A stretch of 64,000 nucleotides of DNA from Pseudomonas putida (GTDB taxonomy: Bacteria; Pseudomonadota; Gammaproteobacteria; Pseudomonadales; Pseudomonadaceae), in assembly GCF_004357765.1 (NCBI RefSeq), contig NZ_SMTE01000001.1, positions 186,001-250,000 on the forward strand, in the 5' to 3' direction. Below, piece after piece: positions 46,519 to 55,400 of the stretch. The notes beneath the pieces are model-generated. The model was not told the DNA's origin and ran no database searches. It saw nothing but the letters and a program-made list of their open reading frames with translations. The stretch's first letter is position 1, and each line of letters starts with the position of its first letter. The position numbers and the translations under genes are program-made.

Positions 46519-47070
46519 TCAGGCATGGACGCTCCACTGACTGGCATCGGTTTCGATGGGCTTGTCTTCGATGGCATGAATCATCCCGCTCTGCAGCGCC
46601 TCCTGCGGTCCGAGAATGCGCGGGTATGCCATCAGGTACCGCTGCACATCCAGAACCTCGCTACTGCCTTGGGTCCGTTCGGCGACGATCTGTGCATACA
46701 ACTGCAAGTCGTAGTCGAGGCTCATGGCATATTCGGCCATGCGCGAATGATCCACCGAACCATGCAGGGTCCAATGGAAGGGATGGAACAGAAACTTGCT
46801 GTGAGCGCACGCCGTACGCCGCTCGCCTGCCAGGAACAGGATGTTGCCCATCGACTCGACCGTACCCAGGTTATGGGTGTGTACAGGCACCGGCAGTGTG
46901 CGCAGAAAGTTGTAAAGAGTGAAGCCATAACTGCATTCCCCACCCATGGTGGCGATATTGAGCTGAAGTACGTCAGCCCCTTGATGCAACACCTTGGCAC
47001 AGGTGCTGATCAGGTTGCCGCAGGTCGATGAATTGATCGGACCGGTGAAGTGAATGATGTGTCTGGACAT
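46519..47070 (-). CDS. ClpP-like serine protease
   Basis: This 183-residue protein of the ClpP/crotonase fold has the nucleophile S73 in TVESMGNILFLAG and the histidine H96 in SKFLFHPFHW, in ClpP spacing. Where ClpP has its catalytic aspartate (in a DRFLSA segment) this protein reads YPRILGP, so the third triad residue appears replaced by proline. No ClpX or ClpA gene is near. It may be a non-canonical ClpP paralogue with altered activity in stress. A hairpin (CGTCCATGC/GCATGGACG) covers its stop codon at 46510-46531. Confidence 0.85.
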   Translation of the reverse strand: MSRHIIHFTGPINSSTCGNLISTCAKVLHQGADVLQLNIATMGGECSYGFTLYNFLRTLPVPVHTHNLGTVESMGNILFLAGERRTACAHSKFLFHPFHWTLHGSVDHSRMAEYAMSLDYDLQLYAQIVAERTQGSSEVLDVQRYLMAYPRILGPQEALQSGMIHAIEDKPIETDASQWSVHA

Positions 47071-47115
47071 GCGACCTCCGGATTTGGCGGTTCGTTGTCG
47101 AATTGGCGCAGACGC

Positions 47116-47511
47116 TCATTCGGCGTCTTGAGTCGGCTGGTCGGAGCTTCGCTGCTTATGCTCCTGGTCTTCCCCCAAGCGTTGATACTGCTGCCGCAGC
47201 GCATGCAGTTGCGCAGGATCCATGTCCTCCAGATCCAACAACGCCTTGTGGGCACGCTTGGTGGTGCGCAGCAGTTCGTCGATCTTGATGTGCAAGACAT
47301 CGTTGTCGCGGTTCTGGGTGTTCTGGATCAGGAAGACCATGAGGAAAGTGATGATGGTGGTCGACGTGTTGATCACCAATTGCCAGGTGTCGTTGTAGTC
47401 GAACAAGGCGCCGCTGAGTGCCCAGATCACGATCAATGCCAGGGCCACACCGAAGGTCAGCGGCCGTCCGGCCCAGTTGGCCAGCCATTGGGCGAAACGC
47501 TCGAATCTCAT
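47116..47511 (-). CDS. low-affinity iron permease family protein
   Basis: This 131-residue membrane protein starts at the ATG at 47511 (MRFERFAQWLANWAGRP). It has two hydrophobic helices (FGVALALIVIWALSGALF and INTSTTIITFLMVFLIQNTQN) and a helical polar tail, which is the signature of the small proteins grouped with low-affinity iron permeases. The motif TSTTIITFLMVFLIQNTQNRD is typical. Transport has not been shown for bacterial members, so the iron role is uncertain. The gene runs parallel to clpP with a 45-bp gap. Confidence 0.85.
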   Translation of the reverse strand: MRFERFAQWLANWAGRPLTFGVALALIVIWALSGALFDYNDTWQLVINTSTTIITFLMVFLIQNTQNRDNDVLHIKIDELLRTTKRAHKALLDLEDMDPAQLHALRQQYQRLGEDQEHKQRSSDQPTQDAE

Positions 47512-47714
47512 GTCATCGGTCCTCCATCGCGTGCTCCGCTTATGGGTGGAATCGCCGGCGACAGCAAAGTTCAACTTGCCGGTGCTGCTGCGGCCATCGA
47601 TCAATCGACCTGAACCCTTGCCCCTCTCGGCCTGTCGCAATTCAAGGGCCGACGGCAACGCTTGCAAGGCCCTCAGATAAAGGCAGGTTTCGCAGAGCTT
47701 CGAGGAGGAAGGTA

Positions 47715-48632
47715 GTGAGCGATATCCGCATCGGCATATCCGGGTGGCGCTATGGCCCGTGGCGCAAGGATTTCTACCCCAAGGGCCTGCGCCAGGACGA
47801 TGAGCTGGCGTTTGCCTCGCGGGCGGTCAACAGCATCGAAATCAATGGCTCGTTCTACGCACTGCAAACCCCCGATCGCTATCTGCAATGGCACCGGCAG
47901 ACCCCGGACGACTTTGTGTTTTCGGTAAAGGGTCCTCGCTACATCACCCATCTGCGACGCCTGAAAGAGATCGAAGAACCCCTGGCCAACTTCTTCGCCT
48001 CAGGGCCGTTGCTGCTGGGTGACAAACTCGGCCCGTTTCTCTGGCAGTTCCCCCCGAACATGCGCTACGACGAAGCCCGCTTCAGCCATTTCCTGCAATT
48101 GCTGCCACATGATCGCAGGGCCGCGCGCCGTTGCGCCGAACGCTGTGCCGAGGGCCTGCAAGGCAATGGCGGCACGGCGATAAAAGGCAATGCCCGACTG
48201 CGACATGCAGTGGAAGTCCGTCATGACAGCTTTCTCTGCGAGAGCTTCATCAAGCTGCTACGCAAGCATAAGGTGGCGCTGGTGGTGGCCGACAGCGCCG
48301 GTAAGTGGCCCTACGTCGAGGATGTGACGGCCGACTTCGTCTACCTGCGCCTGCATGGCGATGTCGAACTCTACAGCAGTGGCTACACCGCGCGGGCCCT
48401 ACGTCGCTGGAAGCAGCGAATCCAGTGCTGGAGCAGCGGCGGCCAAGCCGACGATGCGCAATTGGTCATCCCAAAGGCGGCCCCCCGACGCGCTTCGCGG
48501 GATGTGTATTGCTATTTCGACAACGACCAGAAGGTCCATGCCCCCTACGATGCCCGTCGGTTGCTGGAAAAGCTCGATCTCGACCATGACCTGCTCACCG
48601 AGCCAGGCGCCTTGCCGGAGGTGGCCCTGTGA
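47715..48632 (+). CDS. DUF72-family TIM-barrel protein
   Basis: This 305-residue DUF72 (YecE-like) protein begins at the GTG at 47715, with GAGGAGGAAGG upstream. Hallmarks are IRIGISGWRYGPWRKDFYPKG, SIEINGSFYALQTPDRYLQWH, FVFSVKGPRYITH and FLWQFPP. The reaction is unknown; a TIM-barrel nuclease- or sugar-isomerase-like fold is reported for the family. The stop overlaps the start of the EEP-family gene by 4 bp, making it the first gene of a coupled run that continues with ybhP, clsB and ybhN counterparts. Confidence 0.88.
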   Translation: MSDIRIGISGWRYGPWRKDFYPKGLRQDDELAFASRAVNSIEINGSFYALQTPDRYLQWHRQTPDDFVFSVKGPRYITHLRRLKEIEEPLANFFASGPLLLGDKLGPFLWQFPPNMRYDEARFSHFLQLLPHDRRAARRCAERCAEGLQGNGGTAIKGNARLRHAVEVRHDSFLCESFIKLLRKHKVALVVADSAGKWPYVEDVTADFVYLRLHGDVELYSSGYTARALRRWKQRIQCWSSGGQADDAQLVIPKAAPRRASRDVYCYFDNDQKVHAPYDARRLLEKLDLDHDLLTEPGALPEVAL

Positions 48633-49414
48633 ACCCGACCCTGACCACACCTCGCTGCATCATCGACAAGGTCACCTCGGTGAACCGCCTGACCGTGCTG
48701 ACGATCAACGTGCACAAGGGATTCACCTTCTTCAACCGTAAGTTCATCCTCCCCGAACTTCGCGAAGCGGTGCGTGCGACCGGCGCCGACCTGGTGTTCC
48801 TGCAAGAGGTGCATGGCAGCCACCAGCAGCATGCCGAGCGTCATCCGACTTGGCCGCAGGCGCCACAGTACGAGTTTCTCGCCGACAGCATGTGGCCGCA
48901 GTTCGCTTACGGCCGCAATGCCGTGTATCCCCATGGCGACCACGGCAATGCCTTGCTGTCGAAATTCCCCATCATCGAGCACCACAATCTGGACGTTTCG
49001 GTCGCCGGCAATGAACAGCGCGGCTTGCTTCATTGCCGCCTGGAAGTGCCCGGCCACGCGCAGGTACATGCTATTTGCGTGCATCTGGGCCTGCGCGAAG
49101 CCCATCGGCAAAGCCAGATCCGGTTGCTGCTGGAATTGCTCGACAAGCTACCCGCCAAAGCCCCCGTGATCATCGCCGGCGACTTCAACGATTGGCGGTT
49201 GAAGGCCGATGCGGTGTTGTCCGAACACCTGGTCGAGGCGTTCGGCGAGCGATTCGGCAGCCCAGCGCGCAGCTTCCCTGCCCGCCTGCCGCTGCTGCGC
49301 CTGGATCGCATCTACCTGCGCAACGCCCTGCCCTGCCAGGCGCAGGTGCTGACGAAATATCCGTGGTCGCACCTCTCCGACCACGCCCCTTTGGTTGCGG
49401 AGATCAACCTATGA
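48629..49414 (+). CDS. ybhP: endonuclease/exonuclease/phosphatase family protein, YbhP-like
   Basis: This 261-residue EEP-fold hydrolase has TINVHKG near the start, LVFLQEVHG (metal-binding Glu), HLGLREAHRQSQI and IIAGDFNDWR with the catalytic Asp-Asn pair, and SHLSDHAPLVAEI at the end. It starts with GTG overlapping the DUF72 stop, and its stop overlaps clsB by 4 bp. The order with clsB and ybhN equals the E. coli ybhP-clsB-ybhN operon, so a role with phospholipid head groups is likely; the exact substrate is unknown. Confidence 0.85.
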   Translation: MNPTLTTPRCIIDKVTSVNRLTVLTINVHKGFTFFNRKFILPELREAVRATGADLVFLQEVHGSHQQHAERHPTWPQAPQYEFLADSMWPQFAYGRNAVYPHGDHGNALLSKFPIIEHHNLDVSVAGNEQRGLLHCRLEVPGHAQVHAICVHLGLREAHRQSQIRLLLELLDKLPAKAPVIIAGDFNDWRLKADAVLSEHLVEAFGERFGSPARSFPARLPLLRLDRIYLRNALPCQAQVLTKYPWSHLSDHAPLVAEINL

Positions 49415-50613
49415 ACCGACCGTGGCTGGACGGCAACAATGTCGAGCTGTTGATCAATGGCGAAGCCTATTACCCGCGGGTATTCGAGGCCATGAGCCAG
49501 GCCCAGGAGGAAATACTCCTGGAAACCTTCATTTTCTTCGATGACAAGGTCGGACAGCAGCTGCAACAGGTGCTGATCGATGCCGCACGCCGCGGTGTGC
49601 GGGTGGAAGTCGTGGTGGACGGCTATGGTAGCGCGGACCTGCCCGACCCCTTCATCGCCGCGATGACCGACGCCGGGGTGAATTTCCATGCCTTCGACCC
49701 GCAACCGCGCCTGGCCGGCATGCGCACCAACCTATTCCGCAGGTTGCACCGCAAGATCGTGGTGATCGACGGCGCCCGGGCATTCATCGGGGGCATCAAC
49801 TACAGCGCCGATCATCTGGGGGACTACGGTCCAATGGCCAAGCAGGACTACGCGGTCGAAGTGACCGGCCCGGTGGTGGCGCAGATCCACGCCGCTAGCC
49901 GGCGCCTGATGTCGCCGGTACTGCAACCTCCCAGCGAAGTACGCCCGCAGATCCAGGCGACCGGCCAGGTCACCGCCGTGATGGTCGAGCGCGACAACGG
50001 CCAGCGCAGCACCGCGATCGAGGCCCGCTATCTTGAAGCATTGCGCGGGGCGCAGCGACGCATCATCGTCGCCAACGCCTACTTCTTCCCTGGGTATCGC
50101 TTGCTGCGCGAACTGCGCAACGCCGCCCGCCGTGGCGTGGAAGTGACCCTGATCCTGCAGGGTCAGCCAGACATGCGCTGGGTCCGCGCCCTGTCTCGAC
50201 TGCTTTACAACTACCTGCTGCGCGACGGCGTTCACATTCACGAATACTGCCGCCGCCCGCTGCACGGCAAGGTGGCGCTGGTCGATGACGAGTGGTCTAC
50301 GGTGGGGTCGAGCAACCTCGACCCGCTGAGCCTTTCGCTGAACCTGGAGGCCAATTTGTTCATACGCGACCGCACCTTCAACCAGCAACTTGCCCAGCAC
50401 CTGCAAAGCCTGGCCGCCCAGCAATGCAAACCGGTGACCCTCGAACGCATGGTCCGTGGCTACTGGTGGCGTGCGCCGCTGATCTTTGCCTGCTTCCACG
50501 CAATCCGCCAGTTCCCGCGAATTGCCGGCTGGCTCCCTGCCCACCGCCAGCGGCTGCGTTCGGTGCAGCCGGAGAGCGAGGCCCATGGTGATCTGCACGA
50601 GGGCAATACCTGA
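49411..50613 (+). CDS. clsB: cardiolipin synthase ClsB
   Basis: This 400-residue phospholipase-D-superfamily enzyme has two HKD motifs: HRKIVVIDGARAFIGG in the first half and HGKVALVDDEWSTVGSSN in the second. There is no N-terminal membrane anchor, as in ClsB rather than ClsA, and ILLETFIFFDDKVG near the start is typical. It joins phosphatidylglycerol molecules, or phosphatidylglycerol with other alcohols, to make cardiolipin. It is tightly coupled with ybhP before and ybhN after (ATGA and TGATG overlaps). Confidence 0.93.
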   Translation: MNRPWLDGNNVELLINGEAYYPRVFEAMSQAQEEILLETFIFFDDKVGQQLQQVLIDAARRGVRVEVVVDGYGSADLPDPFIAAMTDAGVNFHAFDPQPRLAGMRTNLFRRLHRKIVVIDGARAFIGGINYSADHLGDYGPMAKQDYAVEVTGPVVAQIHAASRRLMSPVLQPPSEVRPQIQATGQVTAVMVERDNGQRSTAIEARYLEALRGAQRRIIVANAYFFPGYRLLRELRNAARRGVEVTLILQGQPDMRWVRALSRLLYNYLLRDGVHIHEYCRRPLHGKVALVDDEWSTVGSSNLDPLSLSLNLEANLFIRDRTFNQQLAQHLQSLAAQQCKPVTLERMVRGYWWRAPLIFACFHAIRQFPRIAGWLPAHRQRLRSVQPESEAHGDLHEGNT

Positions 50614-51560
50614 TGGCGCACAAAGCTTGGCACATTTGGGGCAAGCGGCTGCTCACGCTGCTGTTCGTGATACTGATCCCGACGTTGCTGTATCTGCTGG
50701 CGCGCAACCTTGATTGGAATGAAGTACGGCAGTCATTGCTGGCATACGAGCCGGGCACCCTGGCCATCGGGCTGGTACTTGCGCTGTGCAGTTATGCCAC
50801 CTTCGCCAGCTACGATCTGCTCGCCCGAACCTATACCGGCCACAACCTGCCGGCCCGGCAGGTGCTGCCGGTGGCGTTCGTCTGCTATGCGTTCAACCTC
50901 AATTTCACCACCTGGGTCGGCGGCGTGGCCTTACGCTATCGACTGTATGGCCGCCTGGGCCTGGACACGCCGACCATCACCCGGATCCTCACGCTCGGCC
51001 TGCTGACCAATTGGATGGGTTACATGCTGCTGGCCGGCACGGTATTCGCCTTGCGCCTGGTCGAATTACCGGCGAACTGGGCGGTCGGCGCCACCGGGCT
51101 GCAGTTGATCGGCGTGGTGCTGCTTGCCATCTCCTTGGGCTACCTGCTGGCCTGTGGCTTCGCCAAGAAACGCACGTGGCGATGGCGTGACCACGAGGTG
51201 ACATTGCCCTCGCTGCGCCTGGCGCTGTGCCAGGTCGCCCTGGGAGCCAGCAATTGGGCGCTGATGGCGGCTCTGATCTACTGGTTGCTGCCAGGCGAAG
51301 CGTTCTACCCCTCGATCCTGGGCATCTTGCTGATCAGTTGCGTGGCCGGCGTCGTCGCACATATCCCGGCGGGGCTCGGGGTGCTGGAAACCGTGTTCCT
51401 TGCCCTGCTGCACGATCAGATCAAGCAAGGCACCCTGGTCGCCGCATTGCTGGGGTATCGCACGTTGTACTACCTGATTCCCCTGGTGCTGGCCGTCCTC
51501 ACCTACCTGGTGCTGGAAAAACGCGCCAAGGCCATGCGCCAACGCGTCAAACCAACCTGA
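50613..51560 (+). CDS. ybhN: YbhN-type membrane protein (LPG synthase TM-like family)
   Basis: This 315-residue polytopic protein has about eight transmembrane helices (LLFVILIPTLLYLLARNL, IGLVLALCSYATFASYDLL, GLGVLETVFLALL). It belongs to the UPF0104 family that also forms the membrane part of MprF-type lysyl-phosphatidylglycerol flippases. The conserved HIPAGLGVLE is present. A lipid transport role fits its partnership with clsB, but it is not proven for this gene. Its ATG overlaps the clsB stop by one base. Confidence 0.88.
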   Translation: MAHKAWHIWGKRLLTLLFVILIPTLLYLLARNLDWNEVRQSLLAYEPGTLAIGLVLALCSYATFASYDLLARTYTGHNLPARQVLPVAFVCYAFNLNFTTWVGGVALRYRLYGRLGLDTPTITRILTLGLLTNWMGYMLLAGTVFALRLVELPANWAVGATGLQLIGVVLLAISLGYLLACGFAKKRTWRWRDHEVTLPSLRLALCQVALGASNWALMAALIYWLLPGEAFYPSILGILLISCVAGVVAHIPAGLGVLETVFLALLHDQIKQGTLVAALLGYRTLYYLIPLVLAVLTYLVLEKRAKAMRQRVKPT

Positions 51561-51574
51561 AGGAGATTCCGACC

Positions 51575-51952
51575 ATGCCTCGCGGAGACAAGGACAAATA
51601 CACTGACAAGCAAAAACGCAAAGCCGAGCATATCGAGGACGAGTACGAGGCCAAGGGCTTGTCCAAAGACGAGGCCGAGGCGCGTGCCTGGGCCACGGTC
51701 AACAAACAGTCCGGTGGTGGTGAGCGCAAAGGAGGCTCGGGGCGCCAGAAAAGTACAGCGGCCAAGGCCAAGTCGCGGGAGGCATCGGCCAAGCGCGCAG
51801 TAGCCACCAAGCGCGGGGTACCGCGACCTGGCGAGCAGTTGGCTGATCTGACCAAGGCAGAGTTGATGGATCGGGCGCGAAAGCGCGATATCACCGGTCG
51901 TTCGACGATGAACAAGGCCCAGTTGCTGGAAGCGTTACGAAAATCTCACTGA
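51575..51952 (+). CDS. basic stress protein with Rho-N-like C-terminal motif
   Basis: The 125-residue, very hydrophilic protein has an N-terminal segment KDKYTDKQKRKAEHIEDEY (ChaB-like, with SKDEAEARAWATVNK) and a basic middle rich in Ala, Lys and Gly. Its C-terminal LADLTKAELMDRARKRDITG matches the short Rho termination factor N-terminal/SAP-like helix motif. It probably binds nucleic acid. AAGGAG precedes the ATG 15 bp after ybhN, and a terminator follows. Confidence 0.8.
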   Translation: MPRGDKDKYTDKQKRKAEHIEDEYEAKGLSKDEAEARAWATVNKQSGGGERKGGSGRQKSTAAKAKSREASAKRAVATKRGVPRPGEQLADLTKAELMDRARKRDITGRSTMNKAQLLEALRKSH

Positions 51953-51962
51953 TTACACGCGA

Positions 51963-51981
51963 ACCCGGGCCAAGCCCGGGT
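51963..51981. terminator. terminator between convergent genes
   Basis: ACCCGGGC, loop CAA, GCCCGGGT followed by CTTT is an 8-bp perfect GC-rich hairpin 11 bp after the basic stress protein gene and 21 bp before the end of the metallothionein gene on the other strand. Confidence 0.85.
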
Positions 51982-52001
51982 CTTTCGCGAGGGGGTCCGG
52001 G

Positions 52002-52232
52002 TCAGGGCGAAATCGGATCACTGGCGGGAAAAGTCTCATCCAACGCATTGTCCACGCTGGTTTCCTTGGGCTGCTCCGCCTCACCACAATGGCAGTCGGC
52101 CATGCGGCACGGCTCGCCATTGCGGTGGCCGGTGGCGCATGCCTCGCAGCAATAAGCCTTGTCACCCTGGGTCACGGTATTGCCATCGACCGTGCAGTGG
52201 CAGTGGTTACAGGCACAACGTACATCGCTCAT
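52002..52232 (-). CDS. bmtA: bacterial metallothionein
   Basis: This 76-residue protein has the cysteine- and histidine-rich bacterial metallothionein pattern: CACNHCHC at the start, then AYCCEACATGH and CRMADCHCG, with nine to ten cysteines in the first 50 residues. It should bind zinc, cadmium or copper in the cytoplasm. The C-terminal 25 residues are an extra acidic tail (DNALDETFPASDPISP) not usual in shorter SmtA forms. The start overlaps the stop of the acidic protein gene by 4 bp. Confidence 0.92.
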   Translation of the reverse strand: MSDVRCACNHCHCTVDGNTVTQGDKAYCCEACATGHRNGEPCRMADCHCGEAEQPKETSVDNALDETFPASDPISP

Positions 52233-52696
52233 CGGTCGGTACTCCCTTCTTCATCGATCACATCGTCGCTCCAGGGTTCGCCATCGAGCGGCGCCGAACG
52301 TGCCAGTTCAGCCTCGTCGAGGCCGATGCCGCCGCCAATTTCCTCAGCGTCGACCCGGCGCAAGCGCTTGTCAGCCGGGCCCCCGGCACCGCCTGGCTCA
52401 TGAGGGTCGCGAGCGCCGGTTTCGTCGAGCAAGGTGTCGGGGCTCAAATCGTCATAGGTGACGTTGTCTTCATGCAGACTGTCGCTCAGGGCTTCGCCGC
52501 CAGTCATGCCGCTTTCGGCAACCCGTCGGCTGGGAAACTCTTGCGCAACTTCCTGTGCCGGCCGTTCGTCTCCCGCCCGGCCTTGGCGCTCGTCGTTGCG
52601 TTCGCTGAAGTCCAGTTCGTGAACGCTGCCCATACGGTCCTCGGTGTCATCGATTTCGCTCGGAACGTAGGTCTTGGGATCGTCTGGTCGAGACAT
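52229..52696 (-). CDS. acidic hydrophilic protein upstream of metallothionein
   Basis: This 155-residue protein is rich in Asp, Glu, Gly and Arg and without hydrophobic core segments (EIDDTEDRMGSVHELDFSER, DNVTYDDLSPDTLLDETGAR). It is probably intrinsically disordered. Family not certain; similar acidic proteins precede bmtA in pseudomonads and are sometimes labelled HPr-related without evidence. It is translationally coupled to bmtA by the 4-bp overlap and divergent from ligD. Confidence 0.75.
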   Translation of the reverse strand: MSRPDDPKTYVPSEIDDTEDRMGSVHELDFSERNDERQGRAGDERPAQEVAQEFPSRRVAESGMTGGEALSDSLHEDNVTYDDLSPDTLLDETGARDPHEPGGAGGPADKRLRRVDAEEIGGGIGLDEAELARSAPLDGEPWSDDVIDEEGSTDR

Positions 52697-52852
52697 CTCG
52701 TTTCTCCGTCAGGTGGCTATAACCGGTCGACCATCTGGTCCAGGCAATGATTCAGAGTTTCTTCGTGCCAGTCTCCTGCTGCGTAAAGATTGAACTCCTC
52801 CGAGCGCTCTCGCCTCCCAATTGAAGACACCGCGAGCCGTCTCGGAGCCGTC

Positions 52853-55348
52853 ATGGCCAAGCCCCTGCAGGAGTACAACCGCAAACGCGATTTCAACGCC
52901 ACGCCCGAGCCCAGTGGAGCTCGTAGCCGCGGCAAGCGTGAACATGCGCTGCGTTTTTGTATCCAGAAGCACGATGCCAGCCATCTGCACTACGACTTTC
53001 GCCTGGAACTCGACGGCACGCTCAAGAGCTGGGCCATTCCCAAGGGGCCGTCTCTGGATCCCAAGGTGCGCCGCTTGGCCGTGCACGTCGAAGACCATCC
53101 TCTGGACTACGCCGATTTCGAAGGCCATATCCCCGAAGGCCACTATGGTGCCGGCGATGTCATCGTCTGGGACCGCGGCGTCTGGGAGCCCGAGGGCGAT
53201 CCCCAAGCCGCCTACACCAAAGGCAAGCTGCGCTTTCGCCTGCAGGGCGAGAAGCTTGCCGGTATCTGGAACCTGTTCCGCACCCGTCTGGCCGGTAAAA
53301 AGGAGCAATGGATGCTGGTCAAGTCGCACGACGGCGAGGCGCGCAGCGAAGCCGATTACAGCATTGTCGAGGCGCAACCGGACAGTGTGCTCAGCGACCG
53401 TACCCTGATCCCGCGCAAGGCCAAGACCCCAGCAGCGCCTCGCCGCCGCTCAGCTGCGAAACCTGCGAAACCTCCGAAACCTGCGAAGAAAGCCCCTCTG
53501 CCCGATCACCTGCAACCGCAGTTGGCGACACTGGTCGACTCGCCGCCAAGCGGCGATTGGCGCTACGAAGTGAAGTTCGATGGTTACCGCATTCTCGCCC
53601 GTATCGATGGCGATCAGGTGCGCCTGTTCACCCGCAATGGCCACGACTGGAGCGCCAAGATGCCGCATCAGGTCGCTGCGCTACGTGCGCTGGGGTTGGA
53701 CTCGGCGTGGTTGGACGGCGAAATGGTGGTGATGGACGAACACGGCGCCACCGACTTTCAGGCGTTGCAGAACGCCTTCGATACCGAAGACGACGAGCGC
53801 ATCACCTACTACGTGTTCGACCTGCCCTACCTCGGTGGCCAGGACCTGCGGCAACAACCGCTACAGGCGCGCCGCGACGCCCTGCGTCAGGTGCTGCAAC
53901 ACAAACCGTGCGCGCTGCTCAAATACTCGGAAAGCTTCGATCAACCGGTCGACTCGCTGCTTGCCAGCGCCTGCCAGCTGAAGCTCGAAGGTCTCATCGG
54001 CAAGCGTGTCGACAGCCCCTATCAGGGCAAGCGCAGCGCTGACTGGATCAAGCTCAAGTGTCAGCAGCGCCAGGAGTTCGTGATCATCGGTTTCACCGAC
54101 CCCAAGGGCAGCCGCAGTGGCTTCGGCGCCCTGCTGTTGGCCTTGCATGACGCAGACAAGGGCGAACTGCGTTATGCCGGTAAAGTCGGTACGGGCTTCA
54201 ACGCCACCACCCTGGCCAGTATCCATGAACGGCTCAAACCGCTGGAAATCGCCAAGTCGGCGTTGTCCAAGCCTCCGACCGGGGCCGATGCCCGTGGCGT
54301 GCACTGGCTCAAGCCACACCTGTTGGCCGAGGTCGCGTACGCCCAGATGACCCGCGACGGCGTGGTTCGCCACTCGGTGTTCCACGGCCTGCGCGACGAC
54401 AAACCTGCCACCGATATCGACCTGGAGCGCGCCATGTCGCACAAGACCGCATCCAAGCCGGCCGACAAGAACCTGGGCAAGCTGCGCCTGACTCACCCCG
54501 ATCGGGTGATCGACGCCACCTCCGGCGTGACCAAGCGCGACGTCGCTGCCTACTACGCCGAGGTCAGTGCCTGGTTGATGCCGCACCTCAAGCACCGTCC
54601 CGTGGCCCTGGTACGCGCCCCGGACGGCTTGGCCGGCGAACTGTTCTTTCAGAAGAACGCCGGCCAGTTGCACATTCCCAACGTGCTCACCTATGACAAA
54701 GCCGAAGCCGGCCAGACAGCGATGGTGATCAACCGCCCCGAATCCCTGCTCGGCGCGGTGCAGATGAACACGCTCGAACTGCACACCTGGAACGCCACCG
54801 ACAAGGACTTCGACAAACCCGACCGCTTTGTCCTCGATCTCGATCCGGATCCAGCGTTGCCCTGGAAGGCCATGCTCGAGGCGACCCAACTGACCCTCAC
54901 TCTGCTCGACGAACTGGGCTTGAAGGTGTTCATCAAGACCAGCGGCGGCAAGGGGATCCATCTGGTGGTGCCGTTGAGTCGGCGAGCCGGCTGGGACGAG
55001 GTAAAGGATTTCAGCCATGCCATCGTGACCTACCTGGCCAAGCTGTTCCCCGACCGCATCAGCGCCGTTTCAGGGCCAAAGAACCGCGTGGGACGAATCT
55101 TCATCGACTACCTGCGTAACGGCAAGGGCGCCACCACCGTCAGCGCCTATTCGCTGCGCGCGCGCGAGGGGCTGCCGGTATCGGTGCCGATCTGGCGTGA
55201 CGAACTGACCCAGCTCAAGGGCGCCAACCAGTGGCACATCGGCAACATCGCTGAGCGCCTGGCCGAGGTCGACGACCCCTGGGCCGACATGACCAAGACC
55301 CGCCAATCGATCACCGCCCGCATGCGCAAGCAGATGGGGCTGACCTGA
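52853..55348 (+). CDS. ligD: non-homologous end-joining ATP-dependent DNA ligase LigD
   Basis: The 831-residue three-domain NHEJ enzyme has an N-terminal 3'-phosphoesterase domain (HLHYDFRLELDG, about residues 44-56), a central ligase with lysine K241 in EVKFDGYR, and a C-terminal primase-polymerase domain with catalytic D662 and D664 in DLDPD. It joins double-strand breaks together with Ku, whose gene lies 3.1 kb further on the opposite strand. The ATG at 52853 is chosen (GGAG upstream); an open frame to a TTG at 52790 adds unlikely residues. A lysine/proline-rich linker (about 184-215) separates the phosphoesterase and ligase. Confidence 0.95.
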   Translation: MAKPLQEYNRKRDFNATPEPSGARSRGKREHALRFCIQKHDASHLHYDFRLELDGTLKSWAIPKGPSLDPKVRRLAVHVEDHPLDYADFEGHIPEGHYGAGDVIVWDRGVWEPEGDPQAAYTKGKLRFRLQGEKLAGIWNLFRTRLAGKKEQWMLVKSHDGEARSEADYSIVEAQPDSVLSDRTLIPRKAKTPAAPRRRSAAKPAKPPKPAKKAPLPDHLQPQLATLVDSPPSGDWRYEVKFDGYRILARIDGDQVRLFTRNGHDWSAKMPHQVAALRALGLDSAWLDGEMVVMDEHGATDFQALQNAFDTEDDERITYYVFDLPYLGGQDLRQQPLQARRDALRQVLQHKPCALLKYSESFDQPVDSLLASACQLKLEGLIGKRVDSPYQGKRSADWIKLKCQQRQEFVIIGFTDPKGSRSGFGALLLALHDADKGELRYAGKVGTGFNATTLASIHERLKPLEIAKSALSKPPTGADARGVHWLKPHLLAEVAYAQMTRDGVVRHSVFHGLRDDKPATDIDLERAMSHKTASKPADKNLGKLRLTHPDRVIDATSGVTKRDVAAYYAEVSAWLMPHLKHRPVALVRAPDGLAGELFFQKNAGQLHIPNVLTYDKAEAGQTAMVINRPESLLGAVQMNTLELHTWNATDKDFDKPDRFVLDLDPDPALPWKAMLEATQLTLTLLDELGLKVFIKTSGGKGIHLVVPLSRRAGWDEVKDFSHAIVTYLAKLFPDRISAVSGPKNRVGRIFIDYLRNGKGATTVSAYSLRAREGLPVSVPIWRDELTQLKGANQWHIGNIAERLAEVDDPWADMTKTRQSITARMRKQMGLT

Positions 55349-55400
55349 TGGCGCGCCGGATCCGATCGTTGCAGCAGACCATGGCAGTGGAGCCGTATAC

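Noticed and set aside
53861-55018. 385-codon minus-strand frame opposite ligD
   Set aside because: It overlaps the polymerase and ligase coding of LigD entirely and reads as a shadow.
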